DNA of 64,000 nt from Piper betle (lineage: Eukaryota; Streptophyta; Magnoliopsida; Piperales; Piperaceae), in NCBI GenBank assembly GCA_033002965.1, contig JAURVB010000017.1, positions 82,910 through 146,909 of the forward strand. The letters run 5' to 3'. Positions 1 through 12,972 of this stretch are shown here, one piece after another. The position numbers and the translations under genes were made by a program. The notes under the pieces are model-generated. The model made no database searches, had not been told where the DNA came from, and was given only the letters and a program-made list of their open reading frames with translations. Within the stretch, counting starts at the first letter, position 1, and every line of letters begins with the position of its first letter.

Positions 1-1150
1 AGTCCCCACTTGATTGTCAACAACGTGAGGTATAATTTACTTCGTCCTAATTATTTAAAATTGATAACTATTAGTACAGTATGCTAGGATTTGATTGATT
101 GACATAGCAAATTATTTTGATTGTAAATAAAATGAATTAGTATGATTTGAATTGTATTGAATGAATGTTAATGACCTAATTAGGTAAATTAAATATAATT
201 TTATAATTAATTTCATTGTAATTTAATTAATCATGATGTGCTTAGGGCCAGGAGTGATACAGAGGATGTAAAAGGCTTTAAGATAATTGATTTTCCTGCA
301 CAAGGGATAGTTTAAAATTTTCTCAAGGCATCTGATGAGTCAGAATGGGACGATGTCGAACCGAGGCCAACGGCTCCTGATTAGTGCCCTTATGAAAGTT
401 TATAGTGCAGAAGTATATAAATGATTTCATTTAACAGGAGAGTCGTCTCTCCTATGCCAATTTGATTATTAATTATTTCTGAGTCAGTAATACTCGTTAC
501 TTGTGTTTTTGTATTATATATGTAAGTGAGAATTTGGATAATTAAGCGTTGTTGGGATTGTGCAGGAGTAGCAATGCAACGTACAAACATGAACTTGCCG
601 AGACTGAATGAGAATGTGATGTAATAAATTATTTTGAATGGTGGGATATGAATGTCTTAATGTCTTATTGCATGAAATGATCTGTGTATGATATTATTAT
701 GATCAGAATTGAACGGGATAAGCTAATGGGCCTGATTGAAGATGATGAAAATGATGATAATGAAAATGTTGCGAGGAAAATATGTTTTTGCTATGTTTTC
801 CACTCTTATTGTTAGTTTTTATATTTATATATATATATATATACACACATGGTGGTTCATATTGCACTTTTAAAGGAGACTTTGTCGTTTTATTTTTAAA
901 AATCGTTGTTTTTTCTAACTTTTAATGAGTTTGTTTTGTTTTGAATATGAATTATATATCTCAGCATTCATCTAAAACTATGATAGAGCCTAATCATCTC
1001 ATCTATTCATTAAATGTTTTGCATTACTATCTTGAGATGCCGAGGTTAAATTTGGGTTAGCTTAACAAAATTAAGTATATTAGCAAACAGTTTAGTTGCC
1101 AATAGCATTTTCGATCCGGTTCACAGGTAAACCAAATTGGGGTGTTACAG
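1..1150 (+). mobile_element. 3' end of a probable LTR (partial)
   Basis: The block ends near 1120-1150 with a GGTTCACAGG stretch and then GGGGTGTTACA, a common 3' terminus of plant Ty3/gypsy LTRs (TGTAACACCC...GGGGTGTTACA). No primer-binding-site motif (TGGTATCAGAGC) follows, so it is a 3' LTR or a solo LTR. The left end lies outside the window. No gag or pol coding survives here. The superfamily assignment rests only on the terminal motif. Confidence 0.35.
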
Positions 1151-4100
1151 TCCAAATCAGTTTCTCTCAACCTAGTTGAGCCGCTTAGTTAGACACATGT
1201 ACTTACACGGGCGGGATAACCAATTCCAACTTAACTAGTATTGAGTGAACCCTATACACTTATATATTCGTCTACAAGCCTCCAATATTGGATTCATAGC
1301 TCCAACTATTCTGTGATTATTTTCAAGCTTTGAGTGAGTGAGAGAAAATTTCTTGTAAAAAGAGTAATCTTTGCTATTTTTGTGCTTTGTGCATATATTA
1401 ATAAAAAATTAATTTTATGTTAATTGCTTTATTTTTATCTTATTACCTGATAATTAATTATGACACGTTTCAGATTTTGAATCGCATAAACTCTCTAAAC
1501 AAGCCCTTTTATACATATACATTTTTTAGTTTTGTGCAAAATAATATTTTTGCACAAACACTTATTAGGTACTTTTACATCAAACAATAGTAATGTTGAC
1601 ATTTTTATTATTACATATAGTTTTTTTATTTAAAACAACTATTACTTGATTATTAACTATCAAGACTATAAAATTAGTTTGTTATTTTCTAATTCCAAAA
1701 GATGAGATTTTTTAGGGAGCACAACCCATACCCGACACCCGAGGTTGAGTATCTTTATCATGTTACACCTACTCCGGCAAACAAGCAAGTGGAATCTAAC
1801 TCTTACGGCAAATTAAATTATTAAAAAAATATTATGTTGATTTTTTGTTTCCATGATACATTATTGCTCGCCCATTCCTTTTCTAATTTAGAGAAAAAAA
1901 ATCCTAACTCATGGAAAGCGGTCATTCTTTGATAGTACCTAATCGCTAGTATTCATGATGCACAAAATTATATTATTTTTAATTATTTATTATTTTTACT
2001 GTTAATTATTCTCATATGGCCTACTATATAATATACTTTAATTATTTTTTTATATTTATTTGTAATACTTGATTTATATTATACTGGATATTTATTTATT
2101 ATAACCTAAACGGGCACAAACATGAACATATTTACCCCGTATTCGAGGTCTTATAACTTATATTCACATCTTTCTCCTATTTTTAATGAATTTTTAGAAT
2201 GAGTCGTATGAGCTCCACAAGAAGGAGAGGAAAGCTAAGGAGAAAATGAGGATAAGAAAGAGGATAGATTGGGCTGGTGATAATTCAATGACCTTAATCA
2301 ATGAACTTAATTTTTATAAAAGCACCACATTAACGTAAAATGGACAGGAGGATGGGAGCAGGGGTATGCTAAAGAGCAGGAAATGAGAAGGAAGAGGAGA
2401 AGCCCTTTGCCAGAGCAGCACCTCCCCGGATACAACCCAGCCAATAACCACCACTAGAGACAACCACCCTATCTGGAAAACCTGTGAGAGAAGTGCTGCC
2501 TAGGGAAGAGTACAGTCACACCAATTACTTTACCACCACCATCCGGCCAACCCAAGTTGTCTCCACCACCACCTTCAACAAACTCCCACTACTGCTATTG
2601 CTAGAGCCATCAAAGTCACTGCTACACCACCTACCTTAGCGGATCTATCGTGCCAGCTTAATGGACGAAGTCCACTTGTTCTGTTCAAAGCCATGACTGC
2701 TTTCTGTTGCCATGATCATGACTAGGTTCGGACTGCAACGAGCGTTCATATACCTGTCCGTGGTCCAAAACCAACTGGTACACCTAATACCACCTACAGA
2801 CTTGGCGCACCCATAAAAATCCTTTCCTATGTACACCACGCCGCCTCGTCCAATATTTTGCTAGTTTGAACCCACCCAAAATGATTTGGTTCAGCGTATG
2901 ATCACTCTGAAAATCATTTGAACATTTTCTAGACTTTAGATTGAGACAAAACTTACTACCCCATCATTTTTAATGCTTTGGATTCATTAGTGAAGTTATT
3001 TTGAAGATTTGAAGACTATAAAAAGTCGAACCAGGGCATTGAAGTCAAAAGATCTTAAAGACAGATTTATTTAAAGACGACAAAATTTACTATTTTGTGT
3101 AAAGTGTAAAATCAAAGAAAAAATAGTAAATTTGTGGCTATCAAGCCACTGTAAACTAACTTAAGGATTTGAGTTTAGCCCTAAGGAACCACATAAAAAT
3201 CTTAATTGTGTATTCATTGCTTGTGACATTTTATTTTTATTTAACTCGCATAATTCTTTGCGGGATAAGAGCACTTTTGGTCCTACCGAGCCCCTTATCG
3301 ACTCAAAGCGAAACGGGATCGTGGGAGTGGAAATCATGCACCTGAACATAGCCGTATATATATTATTCACTTCTTTTAAAAAACTTAGTATATTATTATT
3401 TGTTGATTAGTTGGCATTCGTCAATTTCTTAATTTTAAAAATCTACTTATTGAAGAATTGATATATTATAGGGTCTAGTTTTAAATGATTTAGGTTTTCT
3501 TTTTCTAATTATAATAATAAAAAAGGTAAAATTTTAATTTTAATTTGATTTTATAAATGCGAAACAAAGAATTATATTGAAAAATAATTAGAGGACTGTG
3601 GTAGACCCTAATTTTAAAAGCGTTAATAGGAAAGTAATATTTTTGTGAAGAAGAAATACAATACATAATATTATAAAATTAATATAGAACACGTGGTGCC
3701 ACCTGTTAAAGCCAGTAGGCTTCACAATTTGTATGGATACAGATAAAGTGGATGAGCTAGCTTAGCAATGAAATGGTTCGGCCCATACATCATACCACCT
3801 TCTTCGCACCATGGGCCAAAAATTAGGCCCATATCCAAGAAATTATCCTTTCTGAATTTATCTTTTTGTGTTGAAAAGTATGACTCATGCGGCATAATTT
3901 TAACGTTTTTTTAAATAATCAGGTATTTGAACTTAACATAAGCAAGGTGTATATGGATTATTACGTGAAACATTCTATATATGCATTATTTGTAAAGATT
4001 ATAATTGATAATGGTAAAAAAATGATATGTTATATTTGAAGGAGTTTTTAATTAATAAGAGAATGAAGAAGATTGTTTTGTGAATTCATCAGCAGGGAAG

Positions 4101-4170
4101 ACAAATGGCACAACGGCAAGAGCTCAACAACCGAACTGTCTTCCTATAACTAAGGACAAAGCGCTCTTAC

Positions 4171-4214
<44 letters not shown>

Positions 4215-6119
4215 CTGACAGAGAAAGACTAATAATGAATCGTAAATTCCTAAATAGTAAGGGTGTATATCGGTGTTTTTGGTGGCCTCAAGATCAGCAA
4301 TTTACTTATAACGTGAAATAGTAGGTTGCAGAAAAAATCGACCATTAATAAGAACTTAACTAAGGTAGCTATAACGGAGTGATTTGAATACCCATAATCC
4401 TAGTCATTATTTGTGATTCATCATAAGTGGACGATGGCATCATTTGATTATTAAATTGATCGATAACTAATTGTATAAATAGAGTGTTTGTGCTTAACTA
4501 ATGTGAACGGCCGAAGAAGGGCACATATGTCGCTTTGTCTTAGAATGCATTTGTGGCCAACTCGTGTCCATGTTAATCCAACAAAAAGATGTTAAAAGAA
4601 CAATGAGCACCGCAAACATAGTTTTGGTGTAATCATGGGCTTAGTTAGTAACCCTAAACTAAACCTTATTAATTTAATCGACCCTTATACAATTAATGGG
4701 CTAATCAAATAAAAAACGAATAAATTATACTATAATTTTAATATGAAGATAGATATGAAGGTGCAATAATAAAACATCCCAAGAAAATTGGTCTCACCAA
4801 AAGGAGTGGAGCATGTTCCAGACGTAGACATCTTAAGAAAAAAATCCCATGTACACCACATGTCTGTTTGGGTTTTTAAGTATATAATAATATAGTATGA
4901 AGTAGACTTCAGTCCATTATAATGTTTTTTTATAAACAAACGGTCATTATTGTATTGTTGGAGCCTTGAGTCTTCTTGATTTGACATCTTTCCTGTTTTG
5001 ATGCTCATCAAAATTAATTAATGCTTTTCAGGTGATGCATGCTTTTCCTTTTTTCCTACAACTATGTATCTGTGATCATCCATCTTGTGAATATTGATCA
5101 TTAGCTCTTAATGAACGGAGACAATGTCAGTTTCACTAAGTCCTCGGGCAATTAAAGAAATCAAAGAATTCTTATCCACCTAATATATTTATTTTTCTAA
5201 TGACTAATGAGTTCTGTGAGCCCCTTCTTCAATATGAAAGAATACTTTATGGGCTTTTACACATTCATTAAAGAATTATCTTTGTTAGGGGTTTAAGATT
5301 TTAGGTGAAATGGTGATTAACAGATTCAGTAAATACACGCACTCATACATATATTCTCAAATACCCCTCTGAAGTTTAAAGTCTTAACCCCACATGCATT
5401 AGCCCATTTCACTATAATCAAGATGACAAGGTCACTTGTGAGAAATATAGCCCAACAGTACCGATAGATATAAGTTCAGATTATATGCGAATCAATTGAA
5501 ATGGAGATGATCAGTTAAGTCCAGACATAGTTTAATCTGTGCACTGCTTATATACAGGCATATTTATGGGAAGTCCGTTAGTTTTTTATAAAGCTAAAAG
5601 GCCGGGTAATGTTCGTCACACTTTCATATTCATATATGAGCTACAGAGCAAAGGATGATTCAACATTGTTATATATTTATTTATTCATAAACACCAAGTA
5701 CAGGGTCTTTTCAAAGATCTGGATAAAACTGCGAGAGTCACAAATAAAAACGTAGAGCTAGTTATAGGATTCCTCCATGCAACATCTAACCTACCGATCC
5801 ATCCACGGCCACTCCTTATCTTCTCCTAATTAGGTACGACAGAAGCCTCTTCCCTAAGTTGATAATCAGCAAAGACCCTTTCCAAACTGATCCACATGAG
5901 AAGACCCTACCTAGCTAGAATAATAATAAATAGTCAAATTACAATGCATGATCAACTTTACTTTATTTGCTTAACAATCACACCCCTCTTTACATTCATT
6001 AATGAAATAATATTGTACCACCCTTAGTCAATCAGGAAAAAAACAAGGAACGAGCAATGTGATATTGTGAAAAATGACCTTATGTGGCATAATTATGGTG
6101 GGAGCAATCTAAATTTTTA

Positions 6120-6121
<2 letters not shown>
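1151..6121. other. Intergenic, no gene seen
   Basis: AT-rich sequence with many stops in all frames. A purine-rich stretch at about 2200-2420 is followed by a CCACC-rich stretch to about 2640. It could be eroded retroelement coding, but no domain is recognisable. A (TA)n run lies at about 4174-4211. No supported gene or RNA was seen. Confidence 0.5.

Positions 6122-6175
<54 letters not shown>
6122..6175. repeat. (TA)n microsatellite
   Basis: About 54 bases of uninterrupted TA directly abut the left end of the MITE-like copy that begins at 6176. Confidence 0.95.
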
Positions 6176-6177
<2 letters not shown>

Positions 6178-6545
6178 TAATTTTAAAACTCAAAATTAAA
6201 ATTCTACTCAGCATATGATAGAGTGGAATTGATTTAAAATTAACTTTAAGCCAACTCGAGTCATTAATATTAAAATTTTAATTATATAAATTAACAGTTG
6301 TATGAAATTAGTATATATTATTTTACTGATATTTAAAATTAATAAATATATAATTTATATTACTTAAAAATATTAATTTAATTAATTTATAAGAAAGATA
6401 ATATATTTTGATAACTTTTATAACTTGGCTTAAAAAACCAATTATAAAATTAGTTAGTATAAAGTTATTTATAGATTTTGACTCAACAAGCCATAAAATA
6501 AATTTAAATTAAAAAAATTAGAATAAAAGTGAATTTTAAAACTAA
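6176..6545. mobile_element. MITE-like dispersed repeat, copy A
   Basis: About 370 bp, AT-rich and non-coding, starting CATAATTTTAAAACT and ending near TTTTAAAACTAA. It shares ordered blocks with copies at 22471 and 46706: a CTCAGC/CTCGGC-type block near the left end, a TTGTATGAAATTA block, TATTACTTAAAA..TATTAAT, GATAACTTTTA, and GCCATAAAATA near the right end. The ends resemble the CATAGTTTAAAA terminal inverted repeats of copy C. This copy is diverged. The transposase superfamily is unknown. Confidence 0.5.
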
Positions 6546-9500
6546 TATATATATATATGTATATATATATATATGTGTGCGTGCGTGTGTGGGTGTGACT
6601 AAATTGAGTTCAACCAAGAGGCATTTATGATCAAATTCGATGAATCGATTATGACTGAATAATCAATTATAATCGAGTAAATATAAATTAAATATATATT
6701 TTATCCAACAAACGATCGACAAAAATTATAGACAATGAAATTATTAATATTTTTAAATTTTATTTCTAAATTTCATATGAAATTAAATATTTTTAATTCT
6801 TAATTATTTTAATAGTAATATAACATTTAAGATAAAAAAAGTGTGTTTAATAAAAAGGTGTAAATAGTTGTTTAATATTAATCTATATCTATAATACATA
6901 TTTATACGGAAAGGCGCGACGTAGGACTAAATGTTCCCATGGGTGGCTGTCGCTTGGACATTGGCGACGTCTAATCCCTTTATAAAAAGTTTTCTGGAGG
7001 TTAGTGAGAGGAAAGGTGGGCCCACCTAGGTTAAAGAAAGTGAAGAGGATAGAGAGAGAGTGAATACGTGGGTCCTATAGATAGCGCGGGAGTCTCGGGA
7101 GTGCTAAGGTGGTAGGCCCATCCACTGTCGGGAAGAAACAGCATGCATGGGGCCTATTGAACAAAATACTTAAATGTGCCGCCATAGCCAACAAAACTAT
7201 GTTACCACAATGTACAAATACACTCAAATGTTGATTTGGATAAAAATTGGTACGTATCATACCCTCTACACTCCCATCAACCGCAATCGTAATTAGTAAC
7301 CAAATTAGACATTAAAAGGTTCACATCGAACATGGTAATAGAGTTTGATCTCCTTACTCGGTCGAGCTTTGGTGAAATTTATTTAATTTTAGAGATTTAT
7401 TAACACCTGTTTTAGCGAATTTAGAAAAAATATTTGCTTTCAATATATACCGTCTATGTAATCTTAAGGTTTTCACTTTGGTTTATATATTTTTTAAATT
7501 ATTATTCCTTTATTCTACCGAAGCCCCACTTGTCACCTTTCTTTCCCACCTTGTGCAAGTTTTTTTATGTTCCATTTTCAACTCCAATGTCATATCCTTT
7601 ATGTTCCTCTCTCATTAATTAGTTCCATATATATTAAAAAGTGTTTTTCTATCTAATGATCACTCGGAATTAGACCACAGAGGTGAACATACTTTTCTTG
7701 TAACCATAATTGAAGTAACTGATTATCGGTTTGATTTGATTTTTTTAATTTGGCTCGGGATGGGTTCTATATCAGGTAACAGAACCCAAGATTAAGAAAT
7801 TTCTGGTTAAAAACCAAATTGAACCAAAATTGACAAAAAATTGAAAATTTTTAAACATATTTTAATATTCATATTTTCTGTGGGTTATCATTAGTTTATT
7901 TTATTTATTTATAATTTGTTTAAAATTTTAAATATAATGTCTACGTAATATAGAATATTTTTTAATATGATTATAATAGTTAAATTATATTTAAATTTAA
8001 TTTATTATCAAAATTATAATTAATTTTAATATAGTTATTACCATTTCATTTGTTTTAACCCAACCGAACAGACCAAAATTTGTTGGTTAATTTTGGTAGT
8101 TTGTCGGTTAATTTTGGTCCAGTTTTTGGGGAAGATCGGGTTAGGATTGTTTTTAAAATTTTGCCACCGAATACTATTTCAATAGTTCGGTTCATAACTA
8201 AACCGATCAATTGCTCACCCTATCGGACATTAAAGAGCACGTAATTTCTTTGCGGCCTGTTGTTCTCCTTTGATATCCCTACTTATAGAGAGAGCGGAGA
8301 GAAGGCAACAATCATATTGTTATAAAATAAAAATAACAATACGAAACTTGGTAAATTCGTCTATATGTATCCGAGAAAGAGAAGGCAACGATCATATTAT
8401 AATCTTGGGTAAATTTGTCTATATGTATCTCTTGTCACTATACAAATAGTTGAGTTATAATTTAGACTAATTTAAAGACTTTTCTACCACACCATAATAT
8501 TACAAAACCAACTTTGGGCATCAAATTTCTTTGGTCCAAGTTTATAAAAGAGACAAGGTGTCACCACTATACTTCTAGAATTTTATTCTTATTGATTTTA
8601 ATACCTTATCCGTCTATGATAATAATTTTTTTAAAACAGGGAAGAGATCGGGACGAGGTTAAAATGGTCAAAAATGCCGGTGAGGTGTCAAATCGGTGGG
8701 AAAGAAAATCAGGTAATTTAAGTATATAAGTTTTAGTTGTCAATCTAAATTATGCGATGAAGGTTAAAACTTAAAAGCATAAAAAATAATTTTCGTGTAA
8801 TTTAAATTCATTGTATTTATTTTAAAATTGAGTCATGATTTAATTGAGTGGGCATTTAATTTGATGTCAACTAAAATTTTATTTATCTGAGATCTTTAAT
8901 AGAATCTCCAAAATATTTTATTTTTAAAAAAAATGTGATATCTTATATAGTCCATCAAGCAATGAAAAGGCCACAGCACATCAGTCAAAATATTTTATAT
9001 TTATATCTACGATCATTATAATTTTATTTTTCAAAAAAGTAATACCTCTAATAACGGCAAAAAACATGTTATATCAAACAATTTTATTTATAAAATATCA
9101 AAATATGGGAGATAAAAACCAACAAAAAATGGTGCTTCATTTTAAGCGCAAATTGAGATTAAATTTATCTTTTATTAAATACCTTAATTTTTAATATGAA
9201 AGACTTTTCACAATACTGCTTACCCGTGCCCCTCTTAAAATATTCAATACTATTATATAAATTTGTGGCTATTAAATGCTAACAATAGTTGGATAATTTA
9301 TTCCTGGCATTGAATGTTAAAATTATTTTTAAAAAGACTTTACAATATAATGCTTACATATTATGTTTTAATGAAGGGCCAAACCAGTATGTAACTTGCC
9401 ACATGTGTAGGTTTATAATTTATTTTATTAATTAAATTTATCTATCAATTTATTTATAATTTAAAGACGTGAGAGTATTATTTTATTATTTTATTGAATT

Positions 9501-11299
9501 AATATATTAGAGACAGATCAAACTAAATTAAACTCCAATCTCATTTTGGATTATACTTGTCACCCTTTTTTTCGGAAAAGACATTAGCTAGACACTTGGT
9601 TAGTGGTTTGCATGGGAAACTCGAACAAAATGTACAGCTTTACTAACTAATTAAATATTTATCTCACTAAAAACAAATGATTCTAGTTTCATCAGTGTCT
9701 CCGTTTACAAAAACCCGACGTCTTTGATGGCGTCTTTACAAGTGGTCTACCTTTAATTCTTATGCAATATTGGTTCCCATCACATCCTCTTCCATCCCAT
9801 CCATTGTTGTCATTCAATGTAGCCGCCAGCTCTCCCGTCTTCATCTTTCTGTCAGCTCTTTTCCCTCTGCAAATCTAACTCAGTCATCACGTGAGCTTCT
9901 GACTGATGTTGTAGAATAACTTTGCTTTGCTGCATCCCTTCTACGTCTGTTGCAGATTCAACTCCCAGTTCTTCACTGTTTACAGTTGAAGTGCTGAACA
10001 GTGATGAAGCTACACCTCATTCTCTTTTTCTTGCGTTAGGTAGGGCAAGACTGATTGTTGTGTTCATAATCAGAGAGGTGAGGAAGTAACGAGGAAGGGT
10101 TTTTGACGTTATTATTCGTGTTGGTTTACGAAAAGGCCCTATAGCTTGTGTACATGTGAAGGGGTCCCGTCAGAAAAAGAGACAACATGGAGAGGGGCCT
10201 ATGAAAACGATTGGTATGACATGCAAGCATTGCATCCATTGGAATGCCTCTCCCTTTCCCATCGACGATCGTACACGCCCACCCAACCCCTGTGAAACGG
10301 AAAATTTTTAACCACGTCCAAATTTTTAGTCGGATCTTTGACTTGCAAGTTAAACTTTCATTAACATGTATGATTTATTATGGGGAATACATAAATATAT
10401 TATTACAAAATATATCGTCATATATATGCCGACAGGGATAGATAAGCCATTAGCGTAAATCCCACCATACATGTTAACAAGATGTAGAAGCCATTAGCCA
10501 TATAAGGCTGTAAGTTGATAGATAACAATATTAACTAGCTGATCATCGAAACCAAACTGCATGCTTAATTAGTATATATATATAGTATACATGCAGTGGT
10601 TTTTCCTTACTTTATACCATGCAGTCAAGATATTCATAGGAGTACACATTGAACAAAAGTTGTTGGAAATAGGAACATGAATTAAACAGCAAGAATCTTA
10701 GGACCGTCTTGGGTTTCAACTTGAGAAGAGTTAGGTTGCTGTATGTGTACGACCTTGATCACCACTTACCTTTTAGACTAGAGAAATAATTTGATTTGTT
10801 ACGGTCGATCACAAATGACCGAACTAGGTGGGCCATTTCGGGAGCATGTTTATCTTACTTCTTTGTTATTTAAGCTCAACAAAGACCTTTCAACCAACAA
10901 ATAAAGATTTGAAGATCTTGAAAACATTATTATTGCTTCGTTTAATTGATGTCAATTAGAAAAGTTCATGCATATGCCATGGTTGTTAGCCACTCATTAA
11001 TTACCTCGGTTAATAATTACTCGAAGTTGGTGTTAATCAACATCCCATGTTATTGTCAGCTAGAAACAAGACTATCTTAGCTAAAAATAATAAACTACCT
11101 TACATGACTGCCACATTAAATACATATCAACAGAAAGTACGTATAATGAAGATCGTATTAATTCAGGCTAGGAAAAACTGATAAAACACAACAATAACAA
11201 GTTAAAATAAATGCAGCGTTGAAGTTATAATTCATCACATCTTATGAAGAATTAAATAATAAATTGGTTTTAACTAGAAACGAAATGTAACTATTTTTA
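6546..11299. other. Intergenic, no gene seen
   Basis: AT-rich and non-coding. It includes a GGTT/AACC-rich degenerate stretch (about 7720-8220) and a small direct duplication (8299-8430). At about 9700-10450 there is a less AT-rich stretch that lies 2.5-3.3 kb upstream of the KNOX start and could hold distal regulatory sequence or an old repeat. The short open frames here show no family motif. Confidence 0.5.
8299..8430. repeat. Direct duplication, period about 80 bp
   Basis: GAGAAGGCAAC followed by ATCATATT begins at 8299 and again at 8379. Both units end with a near-identical GGTAAATT(C/T)GTCTATATGTATC block. The second copy lacks part of the middle. Confidence 0.7.
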
Positions 11300-11478
11300 A
11301 GGTTGCCAACCGTGGGAACCGACCCAACCCAAAAAATTTGATCCAACCTTATCGGCTTTTAAGTCTAAGAATTGGATCCCTGTTAGTATCCTTTTATATC
11401 GTCTGAATTGGGGTCTTAAATGAACAGATTCAATAAAGACTCAAACTCGAGAGAAAAATATTTTTCTTTAAAATTAAG

Positions 11479-11509
<31 letters not shown>

Positions 11510-11760
11510 TGATGATAGGTATATATTATATCTTCGAAAATATAAAATATTTTATTATAAACAACAATAATATTTACACAAAATTAAAAATTTATGCTAT
11601 TTTGAAAAAATATATGTAATAAATTTTAGGGTTTGGTAAGTTTCCAGGTCGGGTTATGGTATAAAATTAGGAAGAGTATGGTTCTTCATTTTTGGATTTT
11701 AGTTCAGTTGTTTGATATTGGTCGGCTTTGGATCTTACAAAACCCGAACCATATATACCC
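11300..11760. repeat. Dispersed repeat (partner at 48555-48965)
   Basis: It contains an ACCCAACC block, then GATCCCTGTTA, then an AT-rich middle with TATA runs, then a GGTTTGG/TTGGATTTTAG-type block. The same order appears at 48555-48965. It is non-coding and looks like an eroded transposon or retroelement fragment. Confidence 0.35.
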
Positions 11761-12972
11761 AATTCTATGACATCTGTGAATACTTAAATTCTAATAACGT
11801 TTTAAATGTTTTGTGATTTAACTTGATATTATGATCAAATATTAATTAATTAAATATAAATAAATTTTAATTTAACTAAATGGTCGACTCTTAGAATAGT
11901 CTCAGATTCTGTGAGAAAGTAGAGCGGAGATGTGAGACCCACTTTAATACAATATCATAACCAACCCATTAATTATGAATTCATTTTCCCCACACATTTT
12001 TTATTTCCACCTTGATGATATTATAAAAAAACATAAATTGAAGATCGTAAATGGTGAACAAAAAAAAGACAAGCCCAAGAAAGATGCAAACGTATGTCTA
12101 ATTTCAAAGCCGTGGGCTTGCACACGTGGAGATGAATATCGTATTGCATCGATGTGGGTTCTTAAGATTTTTGAATCGACTAGTTATTTTAGTTAGAAGC
12201 CTGTAGTCCCAATTAAACATTAATAAATTGACAAATATAATTCTTAAATTCATGAAATAAGTGGTGTTTTCAAAGTTCGTCGTAGTAAATTATTTTGTAA
12301 GAAATTAGGAAAGTCAGGAGGCACTTTGAAACGGAGATACTGATGGAAATTTTTTCCTTCTGAATCAGATAAATTTAACTTTTTAAGAGTTAAACCTTCC
12401 TGTAGCACCCTAACAATTTTTACTCTATTATCAAATAAATTTTATGATTTTAATGAAAGTTCCTCTTTTGAAATACGTACAGCACCTCTTTTTATTTTGG
12501 AACCGCTCTTCCTGGGAAACAAGGTTTACTCCTTTTACTCAAGCCATTTTTTCCAGAAATTTTATGCTTCACCAACCTCCTCCGCTTCTTCTCACCCATC
12601 TCATTATTTCCCTGTCATTTGTCAAGTCAGTCACCGGAATACGGGTGGCCTCGCCGGTCTCCGGCCATCAAGACATCAAAAATGATTCCTGTTCCCAGAC
12701 TTAAACATACTCCAACTCAGCTCAAGAGCGCAACACACAAGCCACTTCCCATCAACAACATCAATTGCTTGGATTTGACTCAATGAATTATCATCAAGAT
12801 CAGAAAAGCCACGGTTGATTCTTCCATCGTAGGTTTCTCCTCTTAAGCACCACCTCCAATCACAATCTTCCATATTACCTTCACTATTTATTATGCCCTT
12901 CAAAGCATCTTCGTCCCTTCCTCCCCCGTCTCCTCTTCACTTCAAATCTTCTTCTCCATTAGCACTTCTTTC
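11761..12972 (+). promoter_or_regulatory. KNOX upstream region and leader
   Basis: About 1.2 kb between a dispersed repeat and the KNOX start codon. The last 500 bp (about 12470-12972) are CT-rich with TTCTTC/CCTCC runs, as in plant 5' leaders. No clear TATA box was found at a fitting distance. The overlapping short open frames on both strands here look like chance. Confidence 0.35.

Noticed and set aside
336..370. CTGATGAGTC..GGGACGA resembles a hammerhead ribozyme as found in plant retrozymes
   Set aside because: The GAAA core after stem II is replaced (CGATG), and no fitting stem I/III with a cleavage triplet was found.
4640..4665. CCCTAAACTAAACC near 4650 resembles telomere repeat
   Set aside because: Only one full CCTAAA-type unit with no array; a chance or promoter-type box.
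12444..12704. Two overlapping open frames just upstream of KNOX
   Set aside because: They lie in the CT-rich leader/promoter region, have no domain and are not in phase with exon 1.
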